A stretch of 64,000 bases of DNA, from NCBI RefSeq assembly GCF_000812685.1, contig NZ_JWIF01000040.1:78657-142656 (forward strand). The letters are read 5' to 3'. Positions 35,867 to 44,141 of this stretch are shown one piece after another. The DNA is from Halocynthiibacter namhaensis. Lineage in GTDB: Bacteria; Pseudomonadota; Alphaproteobacteria; Rhodobacterales; Rhodobacteraceae. The notes beneath the pieces are model-generated. The model saw nothing but the letters and a program-made list of their open reading frames with translations, searched no databases and was not told where the DNA came from. The first letter of the stretch is position 1. Every line of letters starts with the position of its first letter. The position numbers and the translations under genes were made by a program.

Positions 35867-38428
35867 TTATTCTGATGGCGAAACGTTCGGTATTAGCGTC
35901 ATAATGCCTGCGTTTGCGGCGCGCGCCAGGGCTGGATCCAGTGACATCGGGATGTATTCGCCGCGCCGCCACAATTCCCCAAGATTATCATAAAAGCGGG
36001 AAAATGGGTGGCCGGACTGGCCGGTTGACAGAATGAAAACAGAGCTATCTGGATCTGCGAAATCATAGACACCACGATATCCCGCCGCATGAATATTGGC
36101 ATAGGGGGTTTCGCCACTGCCAATCATTCGGCCACGCATCAATGCTTCGTCGCCACCACTGGTGGATTGCCTGATATTGACCACCCAACCTAAGAATGGG
36201 TTTGTTCCCAAAACCTTATGATCTTGCTGGGCCTCATGTTGGTCACCCCAACGCTGGCTTTCAGGCGTACCGCCGATGTTCTCGTCAATCCAGATAAGGG
36301 CCTCGTCTAATGCGGCTTGAGCGATTTCAGGGCAGGTCTCAATCACGGTGGATTGTACCACATCGCACCAGCGAGATGCACCATCGATGTCGCGGAAAAC
36401 CCGTTCGATGAAGAGGGGTTCGAGACTTGTGAATTCATCTGCGAGATCCCCAAGTTCGTCCCGAATTAGACGATCCTGAAGGTGGCGCATCCATGTTGCA
36501 TAGAGCAGCGGTTCAGGCAAATGTTCATTCATCGCACCATTCCACACAGACAACAGTTCAAGCGCCTTGTGACGCCGCCGTTCGACCGATCCGGCGGCGG
36601 CAGGTGTGTCGTTATACCAAAGCTCAGCACCGACCAAAGTCAGCAGCGTGCGGGCTGCGGTGGAAACCTCATCCAATTGCACATCGATAAAGCTGTCACG
36701 GGTGTGGACACGGCGATTTTGCATGAGAAACTCCCAACGTTGAACCCGCTGGCTGTCGCCCCAATTGAAGGTCATGTGACGTGGGAAGGGGGCGTCGGTG
36801 ATCTTGTTATTGGTGTTGCCCAATATCCCGCCCGTGGGTTCAATGAACTCGGGGTTTTCGCTATAGGCAAGGCGTCCCAGCCATTGATTGAAGGCCAAAG
36901 CCCCCAATGCGGGAATGCGCCCTTGGCCCGTCTGACGGAATGCGCGTTTTGGAAAAGCGCCCAGTGTTTTCATGGCGATACGGTTGGGCTCGGCCAAGGT
37001 CAGGTTGATTGACGGCGCAATGAAATCTTCGCCAGATGTGATGGCTTCTTCAATCGTTTGGGCGTTGGTCAGATTAACAATTGCCGCGATCGTTGTGTCT
37101 GCGGGGGAAAGTGCGGTCCAGGAAATCGATGCGACATGACCCGGGGGGGTAACGCTGCCGATATCATAGTGCCAGTCGGGAATGACCGGGCCGTGGGCGC
37201 TCCAACGGAGGGTAATACGGCGTGGCTGTGCGCCCTTAATATTGATCACGTCATCACGTTGATCAAAGGTCGCAAAGCCCGTCGGTGTCAGATATTCATC
37301 AGCATTGGACGGGTTGATTTCCTCAAGGAAGACATCCAAGTCATCAAGCGTGCTGGCCGTATAGCCCCATGCCAAGTGATCGGAACGCCCAGACCAAACA
37401 CCGGGAACACCGGGAATGGTGGCACCGATTAGACCACCGCCAGCCAGTTCAAGTCGGGCGAGATACCAAACAGACGGCGCGGAGAGATCGAAGTGCGGAT
37501 CATTGGCCAGCAGTGTCGCCCCGGTTGCTGATCTTGTGGGGGCGGCGGCAAACACGTTCGACGCCCCGGCAAATGCGCGGCGGGGAAATGGCGACAAAGC
37601 CAAATCCGGAGAGACCAAATCCGTACCAAAGGCCAAGTCATCGTCCGTCGACAACAATCTGCGCAATTGATTGATGGCTTGCGCAGTTTGATTAGGATCA
37701 GCCTGACGTCGATGATCACCTGACAGTCCGGCGTTCTTATCTTCATAGCTTGGCAATTCCGCAAGCGCGCTGCCTGGCACATCAGGAAGCAGATCTGCCA
37801 ATTGTTCGGGTGCCAATACCATCGCGGTTTTCATACGCAAAATGTCTTGTTCAAGCTGACCGGACATGCGCAACGCCAGCAGTTTAACAAGCGCAATACT
37901 GTCAGCCGCTTCCCAGGGTTCAACCGCGCCAGGGAACAAGAAAAATTCAGGCGCGCCGCGGCCCAACGCTTCGGTGTTGATCGTATTGATCCATGCATTA
38001 ATGCCGGCAGAATAGGCGTCCAAAATTTCCAATGTGCTTGGGTCTAGCGCGCCAACAGATTGCCTTGCCGCAGCATAAAGCCCGAGTCGACGCATGACTT
38101 CGTCAGTGTCGGCGGTTTCCGCGCCAAAGACTTCGGATAAACGCCCTTGCGCTGTGCGACGGTCCACGATCATCTGCCAGATGCGATCTTGGGCGTGTAC
38201 AAAGCCAAGACCAAACCAGGCATCCTTGTCGTTCTGCGCAAAGATATGTGGGACAGCCGCATTTGTGCGAATAACTTCTATCGGTTCCGATACTGCATTT
38301 AGGCGATATGTGGCGTTGTAATCGGGCAGGGAACGGGATGCCAAATACCAAATGATGGCCACAGCGCAAAGCGACAATACGCAGAGGGATACGAAAATTC
38401 GGAAGGTCCAGCGAAGTAAATGCGCCAT
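35867..38428 (-). CDS. Penicillin acylase family amidohydrolase
   Basis: An 853-residue Ntn-hydrolase precursor. An N-terminal hydrophobic helix (about 10-30) anchors or exports it. The alpha-chain region follows, with VIRTNAAVPHIFAQNDKDAW. The linker is expected to be cut before the beta-chain nucleophile, most likely S290 in FAGASNVFAAAPTRS. The region DPHFDLSAPSVWYLARL is typical of the beta chain. Members cleave penicillins, aculeacin or acyl-homoserine lactones; the substrate cannot be told. The start is at 38428, after AAAGGC. Confidence 0.9.
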   Translation of the reverse strand: MAHLLRWTFRIFVSLCVLSLCAVAIIWYLASRSLPDYNATYRLNAVSEPIEVIRTNAAVPHIFAQNDKDAWFGLGFVHAQDRIWQMIVDRRTAQGRLSEVFGAETADTDEVMRRLGLYAAARQSVGALDPSTLEILDAYSAGINAWINTINTEALGRGAPEFFLFPGAVEPWEAADSIALVKLLALRMSGQLEQDILRMKTAMVLAPEQLADLLPDVPGSALAELPSYEDKNAGLSGDHRRQADPNQTAQAINQLRRLLSTDDDLAFGTDLVSPDLALSPFPRRAFAGASNVFAAAPTRSATGATLLANDPHFDLSAPSVWYLARLELAGGGLIGATIPGVPGVWSGRSDHLAWGYTASTLDDLDVFLEEINPSNADEYLTPTGFATFDQRDDVINIKGAQPRRITLRWSAHGPVIPDWHYDIGSVTPPGHVASISWTALSPADTTIAAIVNLTNAQTIEEAITSGEDFIAPSINLTLAEPNRIAMKTLGAFPKRAFRQTGQGRIPALGALAFNQWLGRLAYSENPEFIEPTGGILGNTNNKITDAPFPRHMTFNWGDSQRVQRWEFLMQNRRVHTRDSFIDVQLDEVSTAARTLLTLVGAELWYNDTPAAAGSVERRRHKALELLSVWNGAMNEHLPEPLLYATWMRHLQDRLIRDELGDLADEFTSLEPLFIERVFRDIDGASRWCDVVQSTVIETCPEIAQAALDEALIWIDENIGGTPESQRWGDQHEAQQDHKVLGTNPFLGWVVNIRQSTSGGDEALMRGRMIGSGETPYANIHAAGYRGVYDFADPDSSVFILSTGQSGHPFSRFYDNLGELWRRGEYIPMSLDPALARAANAGIMTLIPNVSPSE

Positions 38429-38562
38429 GTTAATTGCCTTTGCGATCGCTTTTGAGGTGCAAACTTGACGCCCCAAGAGGCAGCCTGGAATTGACCTTTG
38501 ATGGTTTCCACTTCATTACGAAATGAGCATGTGAAAAGCAATTCAAAGAAGTGGGGAAGATC

Positions 38563-39432
38563 ATGGCGAAACTGGCATTTTTGGGTTTAGGGGTGATGGG
38601 ATACCCGATGGCGGGGCATCTGGCGAAGGCTGGACATACGCTTACGGTCTATAATCGCACGACATCCAAGGCAGAAACCTGGGCGCATGAACATGGTGGC
38701 GAATTTGCGCCGACCCCGCGCGAAGCCGTTTCTGGCGCGGACATCGTGTTCTGTTGTGTAGGCAATGATGATGACCTACGTGCGGTGTGTCTTGGGGCGG
38801 ATGGTGCCTTTGCAGGAATGACCGCAGGCAGTATTTTTGTGGATCACACAACGGTTTCAGAAACCGTGACGAAAGAATTGCACGCGATTGCGGCGACATC
38901 TCAGATCGGCTTTGTCGATGCGCCTGTGTCCGGTGGTCAAGCTGGGGCTGAAAACGGTGTGCTTTCGGTCATGTGTGGTGGCTCGCTTGCTGATTACGAC
39001 CGCGCCACACCCATGATTGATACGTTTTCAAGCATGTGTCGTCACATCGGTGAAAGCGGCGCAGGTCAGATGACTAAGATGTGCAACCAAATCGCGATTG
39101 CTGGGCTTGTTCAGGGCCTGTCAGAAGCGCTTCACTTTGCCGATAAGGCCGGGCTTGATGGCCGTGCAGTTGTTGAGGTGATCAGCAAAGGCGCCGCTGG
39201 AAGTTGGCAGATGATGAACCGCCATGAAACCATGTTGGATGATCATTTTGACCACGGGTTTGCAGTCGATTGGATGCGCAAAGACCTGGGCATCTGCTTG
39301 GATGAGGCTGATAAGAATGGTGCCAGCTTGCCTGTGACCGCGTTGGTGGATCAATTTTACAAAGATGTGCAGAAAATGGGCGGTGGACGTTGGGATACAT
39401 CTTCCTTGTTCAAGCGTTTGCAAAAGTTCTAA
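38563..39432 (+). CDS. 3-hydroxyisobutyrate dehydrogenase family oxidoreductase
   Basis: A 289-residue beta-hydroxyacid dehydrogenase. The N-terminal Rossmann fold is FLGLGVMGYPMAGHLAKAGH. Substrate loop VDAPVSGGQAGAENG (about 121-135), and catalytic Lys in GAGQMTKMCNQ (about 172). The family covers 3-hydroxyisobutyrate, tartronate semialdehyde and related acids, so only the family is assigned. The start at 38563 is preceded by GGGGAAG; GTG at 38551 is less likely. Confidence 0.9.
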   Translation: MAKLAFLGLGVMGYPMAGHLAKAGHTLTVYNRTTSKAETWAHEHGGEFAPTPREAVSGADIVFCCVGNDDDLRAVCLGADGAFAGMTAGSIFVDHTTVSETVTKELHAIAATSQIGFVDAPVSGGQAGAENGVLSVMCGGSLADYDRATPMIDTFSSMCRHIGESGAGQMTKMCNQIAIAGLVQGLSEALHFADKAGLDGRAVVEVISKGAAGSWQMMNRHETMLDDHFDHGFAVDWMRKDLGICLDEADKNGASLPVTALVDQFYKDVQKMGGGRWDTSSLFKRLQKF

Positions 39433-39439
39433 ACAAAAG

Positions 39440-39474
39440 AAAAGCCGCGCTTCCAATTGAAAACGCGGCTTTTT
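39440..39474 (+). terminator. Intrinsic terminator of the oxidoreductase gene
   Basis: AAAAGCCGCG (39440-39449) pairs with CGCGGCTTTT (39464-39473), giving a GC-rich stem followed by a T run. The A run also allows termination of the convergent gene at 39493. Confidence 0.9.
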
Positions 39475-39492
39475 GTGCATATTCACCCGGGT

Positions 39493-40053
39493 CTATGGAA
39501 TGATGCGGGTATATTTTGTTCCCTCAAGGCTTGCACCAATGTGCAGCCCGGCTTGACCGAATATGACAGCGATCACAGGCGACAGAACCGAGGTTGTATC
39601 GGTGGAAATATCGCCACCACGGTCAGATACCGCATATTCAAGATCAGCACCCGCGGCCCAGCCACTGCTGTTGCGGAAGTCGTATAGTGATTCATTGGTC
39701 ATGAAAAACAGAACATGTGCGAATTGTTTGGCACCAATTTGCAGACCAAAGCTGCCGGATGCGGCGGAATAATAATCCACTGTCGCGCCGTCGATTTGTA
39801 GCGCGCCGCGCCCAAAGGATCCACCAATGCCAAAGCCTGCTTCGGTGATCAAAGGCATGACCAGCATGCCAACGGCTTTATTCGCAAGGTCACGCGTACC
39901 GGGATATTCAGAATACATATGGCTAAGCGTTGGGCCGACGCGTGCATCGATACGGGCGGAACCGCCACTGCTTACACCGTTGCCGCAAGCCGCTGTCGTG
40001 GCAAGGGCACCCGTGCCAAGAATGAAACCGCGTCTGGAAGTTTTGTTGCTCAT
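39493..40053 (-). CDS. SYLF (YSC84-type) Tat lipoprotein
   Basis: A 186-residue protein with a combined export signal: the twin-arginine motif SRRGFILG (residues 6-13) and a lipobox ending at C23 (TTAAC-G). The mature part matches the SYLF/DUF500 domain, a lipid-binding fold (KAVGMLVMPLITEAGFGIGG, ATVDYYSAASGSFGLQIGAK). It is expected to be a periplasm-facing lipoprotein. It stands alone, facing the previous gene. Confidence 0.87.
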   Translation of the reverse strand: MSNKTSRRGFILGTGALATTAACGNGVSSGGSARIDARVGPTLSHMYSEYPGTRDLANKAVGMLVMPLITEAGFGIGGSFGRGALQIDGATVDYYSAASGSFGLQIGAKQFAHVLFFMTNESLYDFRNSSGWAAGADLEYAVSDRGGDISTDTTSVLSPVIAVIFGQAGLHIGASLEGTKYTRIIP

Positions 40054-40177
40054 GATTTAACCGCCTCTGGTTGTTGATGGGTGTTTTCACCCTTTAAACG
40101 CAAGCTAGTGGAAAAAAATCTATCTGTCATCCGTATTTCAATGTCTGACCTTGAAACGGCAGAAGATTGCGGATGAC

Positions 40178-40215
40178 AAAAAAAGGCCCCGAGGTTCCAA
40201 AGAACGACGGGGCCT
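40178..40215 (-). terminator. Intrinsic terminator of the alanine symporter operon
   Basis: AGGCCCCG (40184-40191) pairs with CGGGGCCT (40208-40215). On the minus strand the stem is followed by seven T residues (plus 40178-40184), 16 bp after the symporter stop. Confidence 0.92.
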
Positions 40216-40230
40216 GCAGCGTGTTATGGC

Positions 40231-41733
40231 TTAGTTGCGAAAGCTTTTGATCTCGCCGCTGTCCAGTTTCGCCTGGTATTTGAGCATTTCTTTCTTCACG
40301 ATTGGCGCGAGGAAATACAGGCCCAGGATGTTCGGCACACAGATCAAGAAGACCAGCGCGTCAGAGATATCCAAGATTGGGCCAAGTTGAACCATGCAGC
40401 CAAGCGCAACGAAGACACAGAAGATGACTTTATAGATCATCTGTGTTTTCGCGTCTTCGCCAAACAGATATGTCCAGCCTTTCAAACCGTAGTAAGACCA
40501 AGAGATCATGGTTGAAAACGCAAACAACAGGGCAGCAACGGCAAGTGGTGTTGGGAACCATGAGAACTGGCGCTCAAACGCGGCAGATGTCATGGCAACG
40601 CCGGTTGCGTCACCCGCAAAGTTTGGATCCATCACTTGGCTTGTACCGATGACCAAGGCTGTGATCGTACAGATCACGATGGTGTCGATGAACGGCTCAA
40701 GCAGGGAAACGTAACCTTCTGTCACTGGCTCAGATGTTTTCACAGCAGAGTGCGCGATGGATGCGGAACCGATACCTGCTTCATTAGAGAAGACAGCACG
40801 TTGGAAACCAATGATCAAAGCACCAATGGCACCACCGGCAACGCCTTCACCAGTGAAAGCACCTGTGAAAATGTTGGAAATCGCCTGTGGGATAGCAGTG
40901 AAGTTCATCAGGATCACGATGATCGCAAACACACAGTAGAAGACAGCCATGAAAGGCACGACTTTTTCAGTCACACGCGCGATGGATTTGATACCACCGA
41001 TGATCACAGCGAAAACCACACCTGCAAGGATCAGGCCAACCAGCCAGCCCATGCCGTCAAGTGCGCCACCAGCAACAGTGTTCAGCTGAACGTAAGCTTG
41101 GTTTGATTGGAACATGTTGCCAATGCCAAGTGCGCCGATACAGATACCAACCGCATAGAAAATGCCCATGAAACGGCCGAAGCCAGCCATGCCAAGCTCA
41201 GTAAACCCTTTATCAAGGTAGTACATTGGACCACCGGATACGGATCCATCTTCGTTCTCAAGGCGATATTTCACACCAAGGGTACATTCCACAAACTTGG
41301 TGGACATGCCCAAGATACCAGCAACGATCAACCAGAACGTCGCACCCGCGCCCCCAACAGTCACCGCAACCGCAACACCACCGATGTTACCGATGCCAAC
41401 GGTACCGGAAACAGCTGTTGCGAGGGCCTGAAAGTGACTGACTTCGCCTGAAGAATTGGGGTCGGAATAATCACCGCGCACCAGTTTGATTGCATGACCA
41501 AAGCCACGCAGGTTGATAAAGCCCATGTAAACGGTGAAGAACACCGCGCCGATGACCAACCAAAGTACAACAAGTGGCAGTTCTGCGCCAAACAGTGGGA
41601 TTTTAAAGAACACAACCGAACCAATGAAAGCGGCAATTGGTTTGGTAATGTTATTGATCCTATCGTCAATACCTGCGAATGCCGGAGCAGACAGGCAAAA
41701 GAGTGTCACAAGAGACAATATAATGCGATTCAT
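40231..41733 (-). CDS. Sodium:alanine symporter family protein (AGCS)
   Basis: A 500-residue inner-membrane symporter that imports alanine or glycine with sodium. It starts with a signal-like segment (LSLVTLFCLSAPAFAGIDD), then about 11 helices. AGCS landmarks include ALATAVSGTVGIGNIGGVAV, GGAGATFWLIVAGILGMSTK and GGPMYYLDKG. It lies 26 bp after the universal stress protein gene, probably in the same transcript, and ends at a strong terminator. Confidence 0.94.
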   Translation of the reverse strand: MNRIILSLVTLFCLSAPAFAGIDDRINNITKPIAAFIGSVVFFKIPLFGAELPLVVLWLVIGAVFFTVYMGFINLRGFGHAIKLVRGDYSDPNSSGEVSHFQALATAVSGTVGIGNIGGVAVAVTVGGAGATFWLIVAGILGMSTKFVECTLGVKYRLENEDGSVSGGPMYYLDKGFTELGMAGFGRFMGIFYAVGICIGALGIGNMFQSNQAYVQLNTVAGGALDGMGWLVGLILAGVVFAVIIGGIKSIARVTEKVVPFMAVFYCVFAIIVILMNFTAIPQAISNIFTGAFTGEGVAGGAIGALIIGFQRAVFSNEAGIGSASIAHSAVKTSEPVTEGYVSLLEPFIDTIVICTITALVIGTSQVMDPNFAGDATGVAMTSAAFERQFSWFPTPLAVAALLFAFSTMISWSYYGLKGWTYLFGEDAKTQMIYKVIFCVFVALGCMVQLGPILDISDALVFLICVPNILGLYFLAPIVKKEMLKYQAKLDSGEIKSFRN

Positions 41734-41759
41734 CTTATTTCCTTTCTGGATTTCCGGCC

Positions 41760-42194
41760 TTACGGCACAACAACAACGGGAACGGGCGAGGTTTGGATCA
41801 GATTGCCTGCAACAGAACCGAAAATCAGCGATTTAATTCCGCTTTCCCCACGGCGACCGATCACGATCTGTGCAACATCATGTTCCTTTGCCAAACGGAT
41901 CAAAGTTTCAGCAGGGGGCCCGTGCACCACGAGTGTTTCCACCTCAACGCCTTCGCCACGCAGGCGTTCGGCGGCGGGTTCAACCACCGACGACGTCGCC
42001 TTGGCGATTTCTTGTTCGCGACGCTTATGGCGTTCCGCATTTTCTTCGGGCGTATTAAATGAATAGGCCGACCATTCGATGACATAGGTCAGAAGGATTT
42101 TGGCCCCTCCAAGCTTCGCCCGGGCAATGGCGTGGGCGGTTGCGCGATGGCTTCCGTCACTTCCATCCACGGCCAGTAAAACTGTATTTGACAT
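41760..42194 (-). CDS. Universal stress protein (UspA family, ATP-binding type)
   Basis: A 144-residue single-domain Usp protein: TVLLAVDGSDGSHRA at the N-terminus, and the nucleotide motif GRRGESGIKSLIFGSVAGNL near 111-130 (G-2x-G-9x-G-S), so ATP binding is likely. It precedes the AGCS symporter, a pairing often seen between Usp proteins and transporters, where Usp may modulate transport. Confidence 0.92.
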   Translation of the reverse strand: MSNTVLLAVDGSDGSHRATAHAIARAKLGGAKILLTYVIEWSAYSFNTPEENAERHKRREQEIAKATSSVVEPAAERLRGEGVEVETLVVHGPPAETLIRLAKEHDVAQIVIGRRGESGIKSLIFGSVAGNLIQTSPVPVVVVP

Positions 42195-42330
42195 TATTTT
42201 CCCTCGTTATTGTGATGTGACATTCGGCTTGCTGATCTATGTCCGCATTGCTGCGTTGAAATGCCTCAGATAACACCCAGCCTGATTGACGCAAGGGAAT
42301 GGGGGTATAACCAGTTTGGCGCAAATTCCA

Positions 42331-42369
42331 AAAAAAATGGACCGATCCTGTCGGAAACGGTCCTTTTTT
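42331..42369. terminator. Intrinsic terminator downstream of hemB
   Basis: GGACCG (42339-42344) pairs with CGGTCC (42358-42363). There are seven A residues on one side and six T on the other. It lies 28 bp beyond the hemB stop on the minus strand. Confidence 0.85.
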
Positions 42370-42396
42370 GTGGCGTTTTTGTGACATTAACGAAAA

Positions 42397-43401
42397 TCAG
42401 CCTTGCAGGATCTTTGCGACCTCGGGGGCAAAATAGGTTAGAACACCGTCACAACCTGCGCGCTTAAAGGCCATTAAGCTTTCCATCATAACTTTCTCGC
42501 CATCGATCCAGCCGTTAAGTGCTGCCGCTTTGACCATCGCGTATTCACCGGACACCTGGTAGGCAAACACGGGCACGCCAAATTCGCTTTTGGCGCGATG
42601 ACAAATATCCAAATAGGGCATGCCTGGCTTGACCATAATCATGTCGGCACCCTCAGACAGATCGCGCGCCACAAGGCGCATGGCCTCGTCTGAATTGGCC
42701 GGATCCATCTGATAGGTCTTCTTGTCACCTTTCAGGGCGCCAGATGCGCCGACGGCATCGCGAAATGGCCCGTAAAACCCGGACGCGTATTTCGCCGTAT
42801 AGCTGAGGATCGCAACATTCTGATGGCCTTCAGATTCAAGCGCGCCGCGAATGGCACCGATGCGACCATCCATCATGTCCGAGGGGCCAAGAATATCAGC
42901 GCCGGCATCGGCCTGGGCGATTGCCATTTTTACCAAAGCCTCGACCGTTTGGTCATTCACGATTTCACCGTCAACCACATAACCATCGTGGCCGTTGATG
43001 TTATAGGGATCCAAGGCGATGTCGGTCATGATCATCATCTCAGGCACTGCGTCTTTAATGGCACGGATCGCTTGATTTGACAGGTTGTCGGGATTCCATG
43101 CCTCGGCGCAATCTTCGGTCTTCAAAGACGGATCGGTATACGGGAAAATACAGATCGCAGGGATGCCAAGATCAAAGGCCTCACGGGCCGCTTTTACCAA
43201 AAGATCGACAGAAAGGCGTTCCACGCCAGGCATAGAAGCCACCGCATCGCGTTGATTTTTACCCGCGGTCACAAACACCGGCCAGATCAAGTCATCGGCC
43301 GTTAATGTGTTCTCGCTTACCATGCGGCGCAAGGCGTCGGATTTGCGCAGCCTGCGTGGACGCGCGAGTGGAAAACCGGGGGTGATTATGGATGATGACA
43401 T
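42397..43401 (-). CDS. hemB: Delta-aminolevulinic acid dehydratase (porphobilinogen synthase)
   Basis: Condenses two 5-aminolevulinate molecules to porphobilinogen in tetrapyrrole synthesis. It has 334 residues. Active-site features: Schiff-base lysines in the YTAKYASGFYGPFRD region and MIMVKPGMPYLD, plus metal-site sequence DIALDPYNINGHDGYV, which in this form has few cysteines and suggests the Mg-type rather than the Zn-type. The start at 43401 follows GAGG; in-frame ATGs upstream are rejected. Confidence 0.96.
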   Translation of the reverse strand: MSSSIITPGFPLARPRRLRKSDALRRMVSENTLTADDLIWPVFVTAGKNQRDAVASMPGVERLSVDLLVKAAREAFDLGIPAICIFPYTDPSLKTEDCAEAWNPDNLSNQAIRAIKDAVPEMMIMTDIALDPYNINGHDGYVVDGEIVNDQTVEALVKMAIAQADAGADILGPSDMMDGRIGAIRGALESEGHQNVAILSYTAKYASGFYGPFRDAVGASGALKGDKKTYQMDPANSDEAMRLVARDLSEGADMIMVKPGMPYLDICHRAKSEFGVPVFAYQVSGEYAMVKAAALNGWIDGEKVMMESLMAFKRAGCDGVLTYFAPEVAKILQG

Positions 43402-43538
43402 CGTGAACCTCATTTCAATCTCGATAGGGTTCGCATGGATTGCGCTTCGGCTCAAGCTGTCATATGCAAAGGCGGTTATCTTGCCTGAAATAACGTCTGG
43501 AATCCACGCGATACAGATCATAAAAACACGAGGTCTGA

Positions 43539-44111
43539 GTGGACATTTATACGAGCATTTTTGAATTGATCGACATGCGGTCCTTTTCCAACCTATGGTT
43601 TTGGATTGGCTTGGCTGTCATGTGGTCATCGACCAGTCATTGGGTGCTTGGCGTGCCTTTTGACATCATTCAACGTGCGCGCAATCAGATCCAACAAAAC
43701 GCCACCAATCAGACGCAAGAAGATGACCTGCCAACGCCGCAAGCTGTCACTGACCTTGAGGATCTGGTGCGTATAAACATCAGAAGGCTGACCCATATCT
43801 CTCGTACCGCAGCGATTTGGATGTTTGGGTTCGTCTTCTTTTTGATCACCAGCACGTTTTTGCTGGGTTTTTTCTATAAGGCTGAGTTTTCCCAAGCGGT
43901 TTTCTTTCTGATCTTTCCCTTTTCCATCGTGATTATGATGTCGATCGATTTGGCGATCAAAATCGACCGTGACCAACCCAAAGGCATCGCGTTGATCGAT
44001 CTATTGGTGCGCTTGCGGTTTTACACTCAACTGATCGGTATGTTTTCCATTCTGGTAACTTCGATGTGGGGCATGTATCAGAATATCTCTGCAAATGTTC
44101 TGGGCATTTGA
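43539..44111 (+). CDS. Conserved Rhodobacterales membrane protein, unknown function
   Basis: A 190-residue inner-membrane protein starting at GTG after a GAGG stretch. It has four hydrophobic segments (about 18-38, 93-115, 120-140 and 165-182) and a polar loop between the first two. I recall close relatives carrying the label 'component of SufBCD complex', but no motif here supports that name and the suf genes are 40 kb away. It precedes mfd by 30 bp. Confidence 0.75.
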   Translation: MDIYTSIFELIDMRSFSNLWFWIGLAVMWSSTSHWVLGVPFDIIQRARNQIQQNATNQTQEDDLPTPQAVTDLEDLVRINIRRLTHISRTAAIWMFGFVFFLITSTFLLGFFYKAEFSQAVFFLIFPFSIVIMMSIDLAIKIDRDQPKGIALIDLLVRLRFYTQLIGMFSILVTSMWGMYQNISANVLGI

Positions 44112-44141
44112 TTCAGTAGGCATGGGATAAGGGCATAGGTT

